Notes: generated by a model not told the origin, from the sequence alone. A stretch of DNA of 64,000 bases from Adiantum capillus-veneris (GCA_014529385.2 CM043944.1:73334884-73398883); one strand, 5' to 3'. Numbered from the stretch's first letter, positions 1 to 11,514 are shown. Numbers and translations: made by a program.

Positions 1-1728
1 CACAACCCTTTCCATGCCCAAGACCTCAATGGGAAGCGATCCGGACTCAAGAAGTAAGAGCATGTAGGGTGTTTGTGTCTTGACTTGGAGAAAGTTGGTG
101 AGAAAACGCTTTTGGACATTCTCAAACTCTTTCCAAGTAGACTTCCCGATGCTTCCACCCCACACCTCCACTCCATAAAGAAGCACCGGTGTCACCAATG
201 TGTCAAAGAGGTACTTTTTGAGAGCCCAACACTTGATCTCTCCTGCATTGCACATGTTCTCAAATGCATAATAAGCCCTTTTTCCGGCTTCCAAGCGACG
301 CATTGCACAATCCTTCCATTTATGATTGGATGGAATCTCAAGGCCAAGGTACTTGAAGTGATCTACCACTTCAAGTTTCTCATTGTTGTATACAATGCAT
401 GGATTTTCGTCATTGAGGGTCTTTACAAGCATAACCTTGGTTTTGGATCCATTCACGATCAGCCCGCTATGTAGGCAAAAGCGTTCCAAGACACTCATAA
501 GCTTTTGTGCATCTTCTAAGGTATGTGCCAAGAGCACTACATCATCGGCATAAAGCAAAAGCATGATCACCGCATTTCCAATCTTAACCTCTTCTATGCC
601 TTCTTGCTGCATAAAATCAAGAACCATGTATTCCAATTCATCAATGAGTAGCCCAAAAAGGGTTGGGGAAAGTGGGCATCCTTGTTTGACACCAATAGTG
701 CTTGCAAAAAATTCTGAAATTCCATCTCCCATACGTAATCAACATATCACTTTTTGGTAGATGCGAAAGACTGCATGCATAAATTCTCTCGGCACTTGAA
801 GGCTTTGCATACGTCTCCAAAGATTTCCTCGCGGTACCATGTCAAAAGCTTTCTTGAAATCCACAAAGCAACAATACAACTTTTTTCCTTTCAATCGAGA
901 CGCTTCCATAAGAACTCGAAGAGTGATAAGGTGATCAATAGTGCTATGATGCTTTCGAAAACCTGCTTGGCCAAGCGCACGTTTGCCATTCTTTTCAGCC
1001 CATTCACTTATCTTCATCTCCATGATACATCCAAATAACTTTGACATCAAAGAACCAACCATTATAGTGCGATAGTTATTCACATTGTTTACATCTCCTC
1101 CTTTGTGCAAAGGTTTGATCCAATTTGCACTCCAATCATGAGGCATGCCATACTGAAGTGCAAGGTTAAACATATCGCATATCCAATATCGTGTTTTCTT
1201 GCTTGTCCATTTAATCATTTCAGCCTTGACACCTTGAAGGTGACCTGCCTTGCGAGTAGCAAGTTTCTCAAGCGCTCGGCATACATCTTCAATGGTAAAG
1301 AAGGGAGACATAAATGGAAGGGAGCTACAACCCTCCATCTTATCAACATTGGGTTGCTCATAGAGGTTCTTACAATGCATATACATATCCTCAAAAGTCA
1401 AGTCACCAAAGCTCTCAACGCGCTTGCCTTTTAGATTTTGCCAAAACTTGCCACATGCATGTGCTTTCTCTTGTGCTAAAAGAAGTTGTTTTTCGACTTC
1501 CCACCTTCTCCTCTTCTTTTGAACAAGTGCTTTGTATGTGTGTGAACATTCCAAGTAAACTTCCTTGTCTTTGATTGCATCCAATCTTAGCAAGTGTTTT
1601 CGGGCTTGACTACATTCCATGTCAAACCATTTCTTATTGGTGCTACCCTTCTTAGACCTTTTGCAAGACATGTGTTTCGCCGAAAAGCATTCTTTCGCAC
1701 AAGAGAAAATTACTTCTTTGAAAACTTT
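1..1728 (-). pseudogene. LINE ORF2 reverse transcriptase, interrupted
   Basis: Continues the endonuclease frame. The RT motifs appear in order: KPLHKGG and NYRTIMVGS (positions near 1110-1050), GFRKHHSTIDHL, CCFVDFKKAFDMV (near 870-830), a TGA at 741-739, then in the same frame KQGCPLSPTLFGL (near 690-650) and the catalytic YADD at 552-541. The frame stays open through the thumb region to position 1. Apart from the TGA codons no frameshift is seen. The second TGA falls between two conserved RT blocks, so this copy cannot make a full RT without readthrough. Confidence 0.9.
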
Positions 1729-2709
1729 TCACTTGCATTCTAATGTTGGGCTCCCTTGATGCTCTATCATGCTTAACATTTGGTCCACCATATCAGCATA
1801 TATAAGTGCTCGTTTGAAGTTTAGACGTAGGTACAAATGATTCACATCATGATTGGAGGCTACATGCTCGGGCCATTTACCACACTTGAATTCAATACAT
1901 AACATCCTATGATCCGATTCCGGATTCCATTCACCAAGTGTAAAGCTTTGTATGCATTCTAAAGTGGCTTCTGAGAACAACATATAGTCAATCACGCTAG
2001 CACCATTGTGCTTTCTACATGTAAAGTCATTGGTGCCTTGCCATAGAGATACACCATTTGCAATGAGCATTCCGGTACTATTGCACATATGTAGAAGTGA
2101 CTTTCCATAGTGATCCACTTCTTTTGCATCATTAGAACTTCGATTATACATGTATGAGTCATCCACTCTTCTTGAGACATGCGGCATGTCGACTTGTTGT
2201 GTGTCGTGTTGTAACATATTTGTGCGAGCATTCATGTCTCCAAAAACAATGACTTCACCTTGATCCTTGTAATGAGCAATGTCTTCCTCTAGTTCAACAA
2301 AGGGCTGATCTCTATCCATATTCAAGCGAGCATAAAAGTTGGAGTCATAGTGAGGAATGTAGCAGCCGGCCACAAACATGACTTGACCATTTGGTGGGCT
2401 GATTTTCAGCCATAAGTAGCGTTTATACTTATCTTCTTTGACAATGGAAACATCTTTCAAACCCTTTTTGGTCATACATGCTACGCCTCCTTGGTCTCTT
2501 CGTTGCTTTGCATTTTTGGCCCACATCAAAGAATGCACATCGTATTTGTCAAATCCAAGAATTCGTTGCACATCATGCTCCCATGTTTCGACAAGAAGTA
2601 TCACATCGGAGTCATTGGTAAGCTCATCAATGCCAATTCCCGCATTCCATGGATACCCGTTACAATTCCAAAAGCTTATTCGCAAGCGTGAGTTGGTCTC
2701 ATAGATCAT
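1729..2709 (-). pseudogene. LINE ORF2 N-terminal endonuclease (EEP family)
   Basis: A 326-aa open segment beginning MIYETNSRLRISFWNCNGYP. It shows the exonuclease-endonuclease-phosphatase signatures: N in FWNCNG, E in LLVETWE, GDMNAR near the middle and ESDHRML (catalytic SDH) near the end. It would nick target DNA to start target-primed reverse transcription. It stops at a TGA (1731-1729), and the same frame then continues through a linker into the RT, so the stop looks like a nonsense mutation rather than a real end. CGA to TGA by deamination of a methylated CpG is one possible origin (inference). Confidence 0.85.
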
Positions 2710-2715
2710 GTGTCC

Positions 2716-3657
2716 CTATTTGTTGGGTGGACTTGCATCCTCCTCAAGTGCCTTTTCTTCTTGAGATGATACCTTAACCTTCTTGCTTCTTTCCTCGTAT
2801 GCTTTGCGACATACATTTTGTTGCATAAGAGTGCGATCCTCATATACATTACAACACGTTCCTTTGAGGTAGATCCAACCATTGTCAAGGATGATCTTTC
2901 TCTTTACCTCATCAGCCATGGTACATACAATAGGTCTTTCTCCCGAGCGAGGGACTCCTTGTTTTCCAACTCGATGTGCACCATAAGCCATGATTCCTGA
3001 CATGCCAAAGTGTGTAGCAAAAAACTCTTCAATAGCAACCGCAAGAGATTGGGGTGTTTCCATGCTTTCCTCCTTGATTCCACGAATGACGATGTTCTTT
3101 GAGCGTTTTTGTCGTTCTTGCAATTCTTGAGTGTCCACATTCTCTACATTCTTTGCTTGGACAACGGCTTGCGTGATAGGAGATGTAGAAACCACATTAT
3201 CCTTACATATATCAGCCCATGATTTGGATGCATTTCTCATCTCACATACATCATGTCGTATTGTATCTATCGTTTCCTCTTTCAATACATGATCACTCTC
3301 AACTTTGCTCAAGCGCTCTTTCACTACATTCATGTCAACAAGAGAGCGTTTACATTCTTGAACTTCATTCTTAAGATGCATCAAGCGTGTTGTTTGCATT
3401 TCAAGAACCTTCTTGAGGTGCTCATTCTCCACAACAAGAACTCTTAAAGTACCATTCTCCATTGCAAGTGCGCGCAACTCTTCACCTTGCTTGTTGACGG
3501 TTTCTTGTAACGAGATCAAGTAAGCCATGATCATTGCTTCCGTTGTTGTAGACGATGTGGTTGGATTAGCATCCAAATTCCTTGGAGATTTTGCATCATT
3601 CTCCATGGCGAGTGTGGCTTTTCCACCCTTGCGAGTTTTGTCTGACATTGCCTTCAA
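2716..3657 (-). CDS. LINE ORF1 protein, coiled coil plus RRM-like domain
   Basis: A 313-aa open frame. Residues about 45-140 are rich in Leu/Glu/Lys heptads (VENEHLKKVLEMQTTRLMHL), a likely trimerising coiled coil. Residues about 190-290 begin RSKNIVIRGIKEES and contain a basic, RRM-like stretch resembling the nucleic-acid-binding part of L1 ORF1p. The C terminus is lysine/glutamate rich. ORF1 proteins bind the LINE RNA and chaperone it; here that is inferred from position and architecture. The frame is intact and ends 6 bases before the endonuclease ORF, so ORF2 may be translated by reinitiation or stop-readthrough. Confidence 0.75.
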   Translation of the reverse strand: MKAMSDKTRKGGKATLAMENDAKSPRNLDANPTTSSTTTEAMIMAYLISLQETVNKQGEELRALAMENGTLRVLVVENEHLKKVLEMQTTRLMHLKNEVQECKRSLVDMNVVKERLSKVESDHVLKEETIDTIRHDVCEMRNASKSWADICKDNVVSTSPITQAVVQAKNVENVDTQELQERQKRSKNIVIRGIKEESMETPQSLAVAIEEFFATHFGMSGIMAYGAHRVGKQGVPRSGERPIVCTMADEVKRKIILDNGWIYLKGTCCNVYEDRTLMQQNVCRKAYEERSKKVKVSSQEEKALEEDASPPNK

Positions 3658-3875
3658 GTCGGCAACAAAAACGCAAAGTTTTGACAGTTTTTTCAGTTCT
3701 GAGATGCTATTACAGAAAAGCCTTCCATTACATAGAAAAATTATGTCTTTACATCAATGCGTAGAGGGCTTCGTGCTCTTCGATTGAGGCTATAGATCAC
3801 CTAAATCAGAGTTCGGATGAGCAAGTTATGATCAAAAGAGTGAACTGTTGTCTACTAGGTCAAAAAACGGCTGAG

Positions 3876-3878
<3 letters not shown>

Positions 3879-3944
<66 letters not shown>
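3879..3944. repeat. (GA)n microsatellite
   Basis: About 33 uninterrupted GA units, upstream of the LINE ORF1 start. On the LINE sense strand this reads as (CT)n. A second short (GA) run follows at 3974-3992. The serine-leucine ORF across it is a microsatellite translation. Confidence 0.97.
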
Positions 3945-3946
<2 letters not shown>

Positions 3947-3992
3947 TGAACATCCCCTTTTGCACGCACACATAGAGAGAGAGAGAGAGAGA

Positions 3993-4477
3993 TGAACTCA
4001 TGTATCATCCTTTTGATAATAACATAAGCATTTTCTTGGCTAATCAAACAATGAAATCCTTATAATAATGATTGGAATATTATGTGATAAGCATCCTATG
4101 TATAGATTGTACATCCTATCTATAGATCCTAAAGCAATTGGGCCATACTATGAGGAAAAAAATGTATCACCTCTAAATCGCTCGTTAACAAATGAACATC
4201 AAAGATTAGCCAGTTTAATGGAATAATATAGCAACTTAAATCAACCAACAATTACTTTATGTTTCAAAAAGGTTATAAGGATAAATACATTGATGTGGGT
4301 GGATTTTCATTAGACTATCTTTTGAGAGGTTTTAAATGTCGTCTCCTCCATTTTTTTATATGAGATGTCACTATCAATAGTTAGCAGTAGTTGCCTTATC
4401 ATAGCTTTGTGGGATGATCTTATTTATTAATGAAGCATATAAAAATATAGTTGGTACTATATTATCAATGCATATAG
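3993..4477. other. AT-rich spacer, nothing recognised
   Basis: No open frame of note, no recognised repeat and no RNA gene. It ends in CATATAG at 4471-4477, which matches the bases around the far end of the next element (7103-7109). Confidence 0.5.
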
Positions 4478-4836
4478 GTACCTTGTAGACGAAGGTTGTG
4501 TAGTAGGCATTGATCTAACACATTTTATGTACGTTTATTACTCAAGTGCTCATTATATGAGCTATGGCCATTTATGCTCGGCCGGCCAATGTGTATTCAT
4601 TTTTTAGCATTGAAGAATCTATAAATAAATACGTGCAAAAGGAAAATGCTCACTTTTCCATGGGGGAGATAGCACCCAGGGCTTGTGTCCTTCTCTCCTC
4701 TCCTCTCTTCCCTCTCTTCTCGTCATGTTGTTGTAGCACTCCGTTGTAGGAGGTGCCCCTGCATGATCTTCCCTACTCTCTCTCGCGCTCTCTCTCAATG
4801 TGTATGTATATCTCGATCTCGTGTGTGTGTGTGTGT

Positions 4837-4891
<55 letters not shown>

Positions 4892-4991
4892 CGCGCGCGC
4901 GATGATTCAGGTATGCCGATTTATCATTTTTATGAGGTGTAACATGTTATTTTACATATTTATAAGGCACTTTGTGCCTCCGTTTATAGCA
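4478..4991 (+). repeat. Left LTR of the short LTR element
   Basis: Matches 6657-7104 over nearly its whole length, with scattered substitutions and an expanded GT/GC tract. It contains a TATA-like CTATAAATAAATA (near 4619) followed by a CT-rich tract around 4690-4800, in sense orientation. Confidence 0.7.
4821..4901. repeat. (GT)n(GC)n microsatellite inside the left LTR
   Basis: About 35 GT units, one interrupted, running into GCGCGCGCGC. Alternating purine-pyrimidine DNA of this kind can adopt Z-DNA. The right LTR has only a few GT units here, so the tract expanded after insertion. Confidence 0.95.
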
Positions 4992-4992
4992 G

Positions 4993-5004
4993 TGGTATCA
5001 GAGC
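4993..5004 (+). other. tRNA-Met primer binding site
   Basis: TGGTATCAGAGC, the standard plant LTR-retrotransposon primer site complementary to initiator tRNA-Met, placed just after the left LTR. Confidence 0.85.
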
Positions 5005-5560
5005 AAGGTTCTACACTCTTGGTAAGAAGCAATCACTAAAATCCTAAACTTGGTATCCAAGTGAGATGCATGATTCTCGTTTTGGCAACGTAGATCTTTG
5101 CAATTATGTACCAAACATAAGTGCAATTATCCAACTCTAACTAGTTTCATTGAATTTTATTGTTTTGTTCCTTCTTAATCTATGTATTTCTAGTAGATCT
5201 TTGAAATTTTTGGATACCACTAAGGGGAATCCTTTATCAATTTGTGATGAGGGACAGCGATACAAATCATCAAGATAGTTTGAATCATGATATTGTATGA
5301 ATTAGAGTGCATATGAAGGCATGGCATGGTGATTCGTTTTGAATTTTAGTCTATATGTGGGTATAAGCACATAAAATTTTAGTCTATTTGCTTTCTCTTT
5401 CATTATGGGCCTCTTGCTAAAGAAGAAACCGTCAAAATTCTAGAGGACTAGTATCAAAGGTGAATGCTATCGAGATTTGAGAAATGTATAGGGAAGAGAA
5501 ATAATTTGGCTATTATATTTCCCATGCTAGATAATTCAAGAGTAAGCGAAGAGAGCCGTG

Positions 5561-5665
<105 letters not shown>

Positions 5666-5926
5666 CGGCTGCTTTGCACTAGGTCCCTCTCTAGAAGCCA
5701 ATAGATAGACATCTCTTGTAACCCCCATCTATGTGACATAAGAAGGAGCTTCATCACCATGGGAACAACGTCCCCAAGAGAATTTTGAAAAAAAAAACAA
5801 ACAAACGAGCATGAATATGTTTGCACGATTTTGTAAAATAAAGAATTAGTTAGAATCTTTTGATATTCCTCTGTGTTTCTTTCCCTTCGGCCAGTGGTAA
5901 GCATGCCGACTCTTTGTTCACTCATG

Positions 5927-5928
<2 letters not shown>

Positions 5929-5967
<39 letters not shown>
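5929..5967. repeat. (CT)n microsatellite, left of the TIR element
   Basis: About 19 CT units ending exactly where the terminal inverted repeat of the small element begins. Confidence 0.95.
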
Positions 5968-5971
<4 letters not shown>

Positions 5972-6255
5972 AAAGCATGTTAATGTGTCACACTTTTTGT
6001 GCTACTTAGCATTTTCAAGTTAGCACATCTTAAAAAAGTTGGGCGTCCAGTAAATTTTTTACAAATAATATTGAAAGTTGTCGAAAGTTGTACATTAATT
6101 GGATTCCTTGTTTCAAGAGCTTTCTACCGATATATCATATGTCATAGATCTTGGAGATGTAGCTCATGTTATTGTACTAGTTAGCATATGTCAAAATTGT
6201 GCTAGTTAGCATTGTCCGAAACATGAAAAAGTGTGACACGTTAACATGCTTTCAC

Positions 6256-6258
<3 letters not shown>
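5968..6258. mobile_element. MITE-like element with about 30-bp terminal inverted repeats
   Basis: The left end GGTGAAAGCATGTTAATGTG (5968-5987), continuing to 5998, is the near-perfect inverse of 6226-6258, which ends GCTTTCACACC. Length is 291 bp and no coding sequence is present. Both flanks are (CT)n, so the element appears to have inserted into a CT microsatellite, with the target duplication hidden in the repeat. Internal GTGCTA(C/G)TTAGCAT copies form further inverted or direct repeats. Family (hAT or Mutator type) cannot be decided because the duplication length is unreadable. Confidence 0.65.

Positions 6259-6349
<91 letters not shown>
6259..6349. repeat. (CT)n(CA)n compound microsatellite
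   Basis: About 20 CT units then about 25 CA units directly after the right terminal inverted repeat. Confidence 0.95.
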
Positions 6350-6350
<1 letters not shown>

Positions 6351-6656
6351 CCTTAAGATTCTCTGATATGATAGCATTGTACTTAGCTTTACCTACAAAA
6401 GTATTTCTCCAAGACAAAGCACGAAAAACAATTTCTTGTTAAATTCATCAATAATTGAATCGTACACTAAATATGTTAACATTTTAAAAGTTATTAATGT
6501 TAAAATTGTTACTCATTGTGTTATGCAGGCATGTACCCAGTGTCTTGTACCTCGCACTCAACTCCACCACTTCTGTACCTCGCAACTGAGGGCAGTTACT
6601 GCTTTCCCAACCCCGAAGTATGTTATGGATAAGGGAGTTTAGGAATTGTACCTTTT

Positions 6657-7104
6657 GTACATTGTAGACTAAGGTCGTGTAGTAGGCATTGATCTAGCAC
6701 ATTTTATGTACATTTCTTACTCAAGTGCTCTTTACGAGCTATGGCCATTTATGCCCAGTCGATCAATGTGTATTCATTTTTGAGCATTGAAGAATCTATA
6801 AATAAATAAGTGCAAGTGAAAAATGCTCACTCTTGCACGGGGGGAGATTGCACACAAATCTTGTGTCCTTTTTCTCTCCTCTCCTCTTCTCTCTCCTCTC
6901 GTCAAGTCAGTGTAGCACTCCGCTTTAGGAGGTGCACCTGCACGGTTTTTCCTACTCTCTCTCGGGCTCTTTCTCTTGATATGTGCATATATCTCGATCA
7001 TATATGTGTGTGTGACGATTCAGGTATGCCAATTTATCATTTTTATGAGTTGTAGCATGTTATTTTACGTATTTGCAGGGCACTCCGCGCCTTCGTTTGT
7101 AGCA
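6657..7104 (+). repeat. Right LTR of the short LTR element
   Basis: Diverged partner of 4478-4991. The TATA-like CTATAAATAAATA recurs near 6797 and the CT-rich tract near 6880-6970. It ends in TTTGTAGCA before TATAG. The many differences from the left LTR point to an old insertion. Confidence 0.7.
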
Positions 7105-7724
7105 TATAGACTGTTCACATGTTGCAACCTTGGGAGGAAGGTGAGGGAAGAGAGTGTCACAGAGTTAAGCCTTGCTTCTAATTAGTCGCAACAATGTGCG
7201 GGTCACATACTAGTGATGATAATGTGATGATAATTTGAGAAATCCATATACCAGCCATTGAGCTAAGGCACATTGTGTGGGGAGTATGTACTCGCTCTAA
7301 ACTAAGCTCGGGTGTAAATCTTTCAAGATTCACACAACTTCACACGAGCCTTGCTCACCAAGCACAAGAAAAACTCCCTTGCAAGGTAAATATAAAACTC
7401 ACGACGTCAACTTCTACATGCGCTCCTTTCCTCTAGCCATCCCACCAAAATGCACTCATTGTCTCCCATCTCATGCAACTAATATTTAAAAAACCGTATG
7501 TCTTCCCCCTCATGGTGCCATGTGGCATCCCCTTTCTTAATCCACAACTCTGTGCATTGTCCTTGAATGCCATCGATCACCATCAAATGTAGCCACCTCT
7601 CGTCACCACCTCCCCCTGCCCCCTTCCTTTTCCTTTTGGCATTTCTCTCATTGCCTAAGAATCTAAAGAGATTCGCATTATGAAGTTGAGCATCCAAATT
7701 CATTTCTTCTTGTCTCCTCCCTTA
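7105..7724. other. Spacer, nothing recognised
   Basis: No convincing gene. A 74-codon minus-strand frame (7479-7703) is rich in Lys/Gly and has no recognisable motif. Confidence 0.4.
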
Positions 7725-9110
7725 ATTTCTTTTCTTTTTTTTCAAAACTCACAACTGTGAGTGGTTGATTTGTATATTTCTTGGTAGCATTCTAATCAAT
7801 CACTCTCAAGCTCATCCAAGCCTTGGGGGGCGAATGGTTACAATTGAAGTACCAAGTAACATATTATTACCAAAAACCCAGTCCTTTACACATCAAGGCT
7901 TGACCGGATGGCGAGGGTCGCCCTAAGCTAATCATCTTATTTTTGCCTTTTACCTATCACATGAATTATCTACTTACTTTCTTGTACAATCTCCAAGAAG
8001 CTAGCCACTCACAGAGAGCTAGTTATCAAATACACGGCAGTTCTTGGCCTTTCAAATATTACTGAAGAAATAGTATCTGACAATTTGAGTACATATTAAA
8101 AGTGCAGGACTTCAAAATTGTTTCCCACCAAGGTATAGATCCTTCTTTAAAAACCCAATCTTCCATGTTCTTTGTATCCATTTGCACATCTTCCCTGCTA
8201 AGCCTCGAATAGCCGAACATTCCATGAAATGGTGGGCAAGGTCTTCACTTGCCATTTTGCACCATGAACATCTATCGGACATTCTTCACCATGAACATCT
8301 ATCGGACGTGATACCACATGCCTGAATCGTGATGCCTGTCGGCAAAACCCCCACAGCACCTTCCACAAAAACACCTTCGTAAAATAAGGCCACTGTGCAT
8401 TCCAAATGTTCTTCGTAACCTCAACCCATCGAGCTTTCAACCATTGTTTCTTCCATTGTTTGTTCAAAGGGGTGAACTAGTCACCCTCGTGCATTAGCGT
8501 TTGGTAGATGCCCTTGGTATGAGGTTTAAAGAAGTGGCTACTCATGGGCCATTTCCAAGCTTTCCACTCAAAAGTAGATTTCGAGATCGGCATCAAAAAA
8601 TTGTCCAAGCCTTCTAGAGCTCTGCTGACAAGTAGTTTCTTAGTGCCATTGAGTTGAAACTGAACAGCCACATCCCAAAAGTGGATCAACTATCGGAGTC
8701 CTCTATTGTTTATCCTTCTTGCAATTTCCCCCCAATAAGGGTTCAAAATCACAGCAACATCTTTAGACAACCAAGAGGACAAGTGGAAGATGGAGTATCT
8801 GGTTCATTTTCCCCATTCTAGTACCCATGTTGCCCTTCATTTCTTAATTACAAAAGCAAACTCCTATTGACCCCAGAGAGGAATCTTCTGAGAATCACAC
8901 TCTGATAGATATATTGTACATCGTTGCATTACTTCCATGATCACTTTCAATAGCCCACTTAACTCCAAAAGCAATATTTTCCAATCTCCAAGCCTTGTAA
9001 GTAATTACACCCAATAGAAGAATGTACAAAGATTCCAACTAATCAAACGGATGTCCCAAATTTGAAGGTGCACAGACATACTTCCAATAGCTAGAATCTC
9101 TCACGATTCC
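7725..9110 (-). pseudogene. LINE 3' remnant, zf-RVT region and 3' end
   Basis: Minus-strand decayed LINE end. Reading from about 9100 down: SSYWKYVCAPSNLGHPFD, VITYKAWRLENIAFGVKWAIE, LLGGNCKK, ALEGLDNFLMPIS, and WNAQWPYFTKVFLWKVLWGFC (near 8400-8350), which resembles the zinc-binding reverse-transcriptase tail (zf-RVT: W...K.FLWK...). Stops and shifts are frequent, and a 23-bp segment is duplicated near 8265-8306. The 3' end is the CTCACAACTGTGAG near-palindrome (7748-7761) followed on the minus strand by an A-rich tail. It is related to 12,632-13,620. Confidence 0.7.
7748..7761 (-). repeat. LINE 3'-terminal palindrome, copy 1
   Basis: CTCACAACTGTGAG, near-perfect inverted repeat next to the A-rich tail; equivalent to 11,616-11,629 and 12,652-12,665. 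Confidence 0.75.
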
Positions 9111-9157
9111 TTTACTTCTACAAATTCCCATCAGCACAATGAGTTCAAATTGCCAAG

Positions 9158-9231
9158 CATGACCAGGATTCAAACTCAAATACACGAGTGCAACAACAAA
9201 CACTCTGCGCTAACCAATTGGGCTACATCCC
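9158..9231 (-). mobile_element. tRNA-like sequence: SINE head or tRNA pseudogene
   Basis: On the minus strand it starts GGGATGTAGCCCAATTGG, with a good RNA polymerase III box A (TAGCCCAATTGG, 9225-9214), and has a box B AGTTTGAATCC (9176-9166), one base off the GGTTCGAATCC consensus. Spacing is tRNA-like, but the acceptor stem does not pair well and the anticodon arm is distorted. It is therefore not a working tRNA; a tRNA-derived SINE head is most likely. It lies at the 5' edge of the LINE remnant. Confidence 0.5.
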
Positions 9232-9274
9232 TATGCTTCTCCTCGTCGACGCTACCACTTGGCATCCGTTTGCA

Positions 9275-9546
9275 GGTGACGCATGCACATGTGCGCTCCC
9301 CACCCCACCCAGCTTCATTCACTTTTCCTTTTCACTTCGTGATGTTAAAAGTGGATCTTTCTAGATACTGCCCAAACAACAACCCCATCATACTCACCTG
9401 GTGAGATCTTACATTATTAAAAAAAACACTGGTCATTACGCATGCACACGCTCCGCACCCCACCCCACCCCTTTTCCTTTGATTCATTCACTTTTCCTTC
9501 ACTTCGTGATGTTAAAAGTGGATCTTTCTACATAATGCCCAAACAA
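9275..9546. repeat. Direct duplication of about 95 bp
   Basis: The stretch from GCATGCACATGTGCGCTCCC through CTTTCTAGATACTGCCCAAAC (about 9281-9378) recurs with small changes at about 9439-9541, 160 bases on. Both copies share CACTTCGTGATGTTAAAAGT. Confidence 0.8.
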
Positions 9547-11132
9547 TTTAGTTCAATATCGTAGCAACATATAATATTCTTCCCTCTACTGAAACTCCAC
9601 AAGATTCCTTTAGTAACCCTCTAATATCTTTTCTTCCTATAGTATTTCAATTAATACTTGCACTTGGCAAATGGATTTGGAAGGGTTGGAGGTTTCTTAA
9701 CACTATTTTGGTACCAAAACAGGACACTTAAGTGTTCTTTTTTTACAAATTTAGATTAAATGCTACTTGCATCAAACGGTGTATTTAAGAAAACCCTCTT
9801 GATATGCTTAAATATGTTAGCTAGAGGGTCTTTGAAAAATATAACCTTTCATTTTAGAAGCTATCATGATCAAGAAGTATACTCATCAAGTGGACCCCCA
9901 TAAGACTGCGATTGATGCTTTGAAGAAATCAACTTTATAAGCTCAAGGAAAAATGAAGCGACCTTGTAGAAATTTGTACACAACTTTTCTACAATTGTGC
10001 TATAGATAGTTGCAAGTTTCATGTGCAATAAAATTTACTTGAGAGTATATAAAATAATGGGAAGTTCTACATGTTTGATATGGCCATTTCAAGCATATCG
10101 TTGTATGCATAGAAATTATATGTTCTTGATGTGTTTTTGAGTTTTAGAAAGTGATACATTGCTTACCCTCTCCAATGAAAACTCAAGGTGGCAAGTAGAA
10201 ATGCTTTTGTAAGAAACAATTTTTGGATCATTTCAAATATTCAAAATTGCGCATGCAAAATTTTTGATATTTTTATTCTTGAGAGATAAGTATTCAAAAC
10301 CTCAAATAACTTCAAACTTTCCACACATATCAATTAAATGTATTCAAGTGTATGGTATGAATACGAACGGGATACCTAAAACCTTGATTTCAATGCTATT
10401 GTGGAGGACTCAAGATTTTCAAGAGTTTTTGCACAATCAAAATTTCAAGATATGGTGTAAGCCATAGATTTAAAGTAAGTTAGGGAGCCGAAAAAATACG
10501 TAGTTGCTTGGTTTTAACATATAAAGTCATTTGATGTTGTCAAAATGCATTAGAATAGTCTCAATCCCATGAGGGGACCTTTGAAAGGCCAAAATTATGC
10601 TCTTAGTCAGTACGTGCTCAAGTATGGAATTATATTTATAACTTGCAATTAGATTCGAAACTATTCCTTGAAGGTCATTGCATTGTTTTGTAACACTAAG
10701 TACTAGCACTTGGCTTTTAAAAATACAAAAACGCTATTTTATGATTTTTTTGGCAAAACAACTTGATTTTACAAAAAATTACAACTTCTCCATAGGGCTT
10801 GTATTTTGACATGAGAAAAATCCAATGTTTTCTTTCCCTCATAACCAACCTATGGTAGAAGTAAGGTGTAAAAAACTTCTTTCTAGCTTGACAAATAAAT
10901 TGCCAAAACTTCGTAGGAAAACAGGAGACTTTAGTGCTTAAGTACACTTTAGTGTCCAATTACAGAACTAGTGTTAAAAAAACACCGCAATAGATAATAA
11001 TATTCCCCAATCGTCTTTCTTTTCCTTGCAACCTCGTCGTCGGCCCTGGCCTCACGCATGCAGCAAGACACACTCTCTCATAGGCTGCATGGAATACGCT
11101 TACGCTTCTCAAGCCATCGCTAATGACCCCTT

Positions 11133-11136
<4 letters not shown>
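9547..11136. other. AT-rich spacer, nothing recognised
   Basis: Only short frames with no motif on either strand; no RNA gene or repeat family seen. Confidence 0.45.

Positions 11137-11195
<59 letters not shown>
11137..11195. repeat. (GA)n microsatellite
   Basis: About 29 GA units followed by GTGTGTGAGTGAGTGTGTG. Confidence 0.97.
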
Positions 11196-11197
<2 letters not shown>

Positions 11198-11460
11198 TGT
11201 GAGTGAGTGTGTGATGAGCAAAAATGAGCTCTGCGTACAGAACGAGGAGTGGCCAAGAGGAGAGCACCTCTCACTCTCTTTGTGCTTGTGCAGACCAGAA
11301 AATCAAGAAGGGCCACACCCTTGCACAGGCGGTAGGCCTTTCACAACCATAAGATGCCAAACGAAGGGCACGAGTGATGGCCACCCTTGCCCTCTTCCCT
11401 CCTTTAGTTTAGCCGTCAAAGGACGCGGGCAAAGTGGGAGAGGTTTCATTCAAACTGCAC

Positions 11461-11462
<2 letters not shown>

Positions 11463-11514
<52 letters not shown>
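11463..11514. repeat. (GA)n microsatellite
   Basis: About 25 GA units. Confidence 0.97.

Larger units (their letters stand above)
1..3657 (-). mobile_element. Non-LTR retrotransposon (LINE), 3' part cut by window start
   Basis: Minus-strand element. In transcription order it has an ORF1 with coiled coil and RNA-binding-like domain (3657-2716), an apurinic-type endonuclease (2709-1729) and a reverse transcriptase running off the window at position 1. All three parts lie in one frame; ORF1 and the endonuclease ORF are separated by only 6 bases between stop and start. ORF2 is broken by two in-frame TGA codons (1731-1729 and 741-739) but the frame is otherwise maintained to position 1, so the copy is degenerate but fairly young. 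The 3' end lies outside the window. The layout fits the L1/Jockey/I-type LINE superfamilies; the exact clade cannot be assigned by eye. Confidence 0.9.

Noticed and set aside
3832-4047. Minus-strand serine-leucine-rich open frame
   Set aside because: It is the (GA)n microsatellite read as protein; no sequence outside the repeat resembles a gene. The same applies to frames over 11,137-11,514, 18,200-18,500 and 63,056-63,349.
9158-9231. Functional tRNA gene
   Set aside because: Acceptor and anticodon stems do not pair and box B is mutated.
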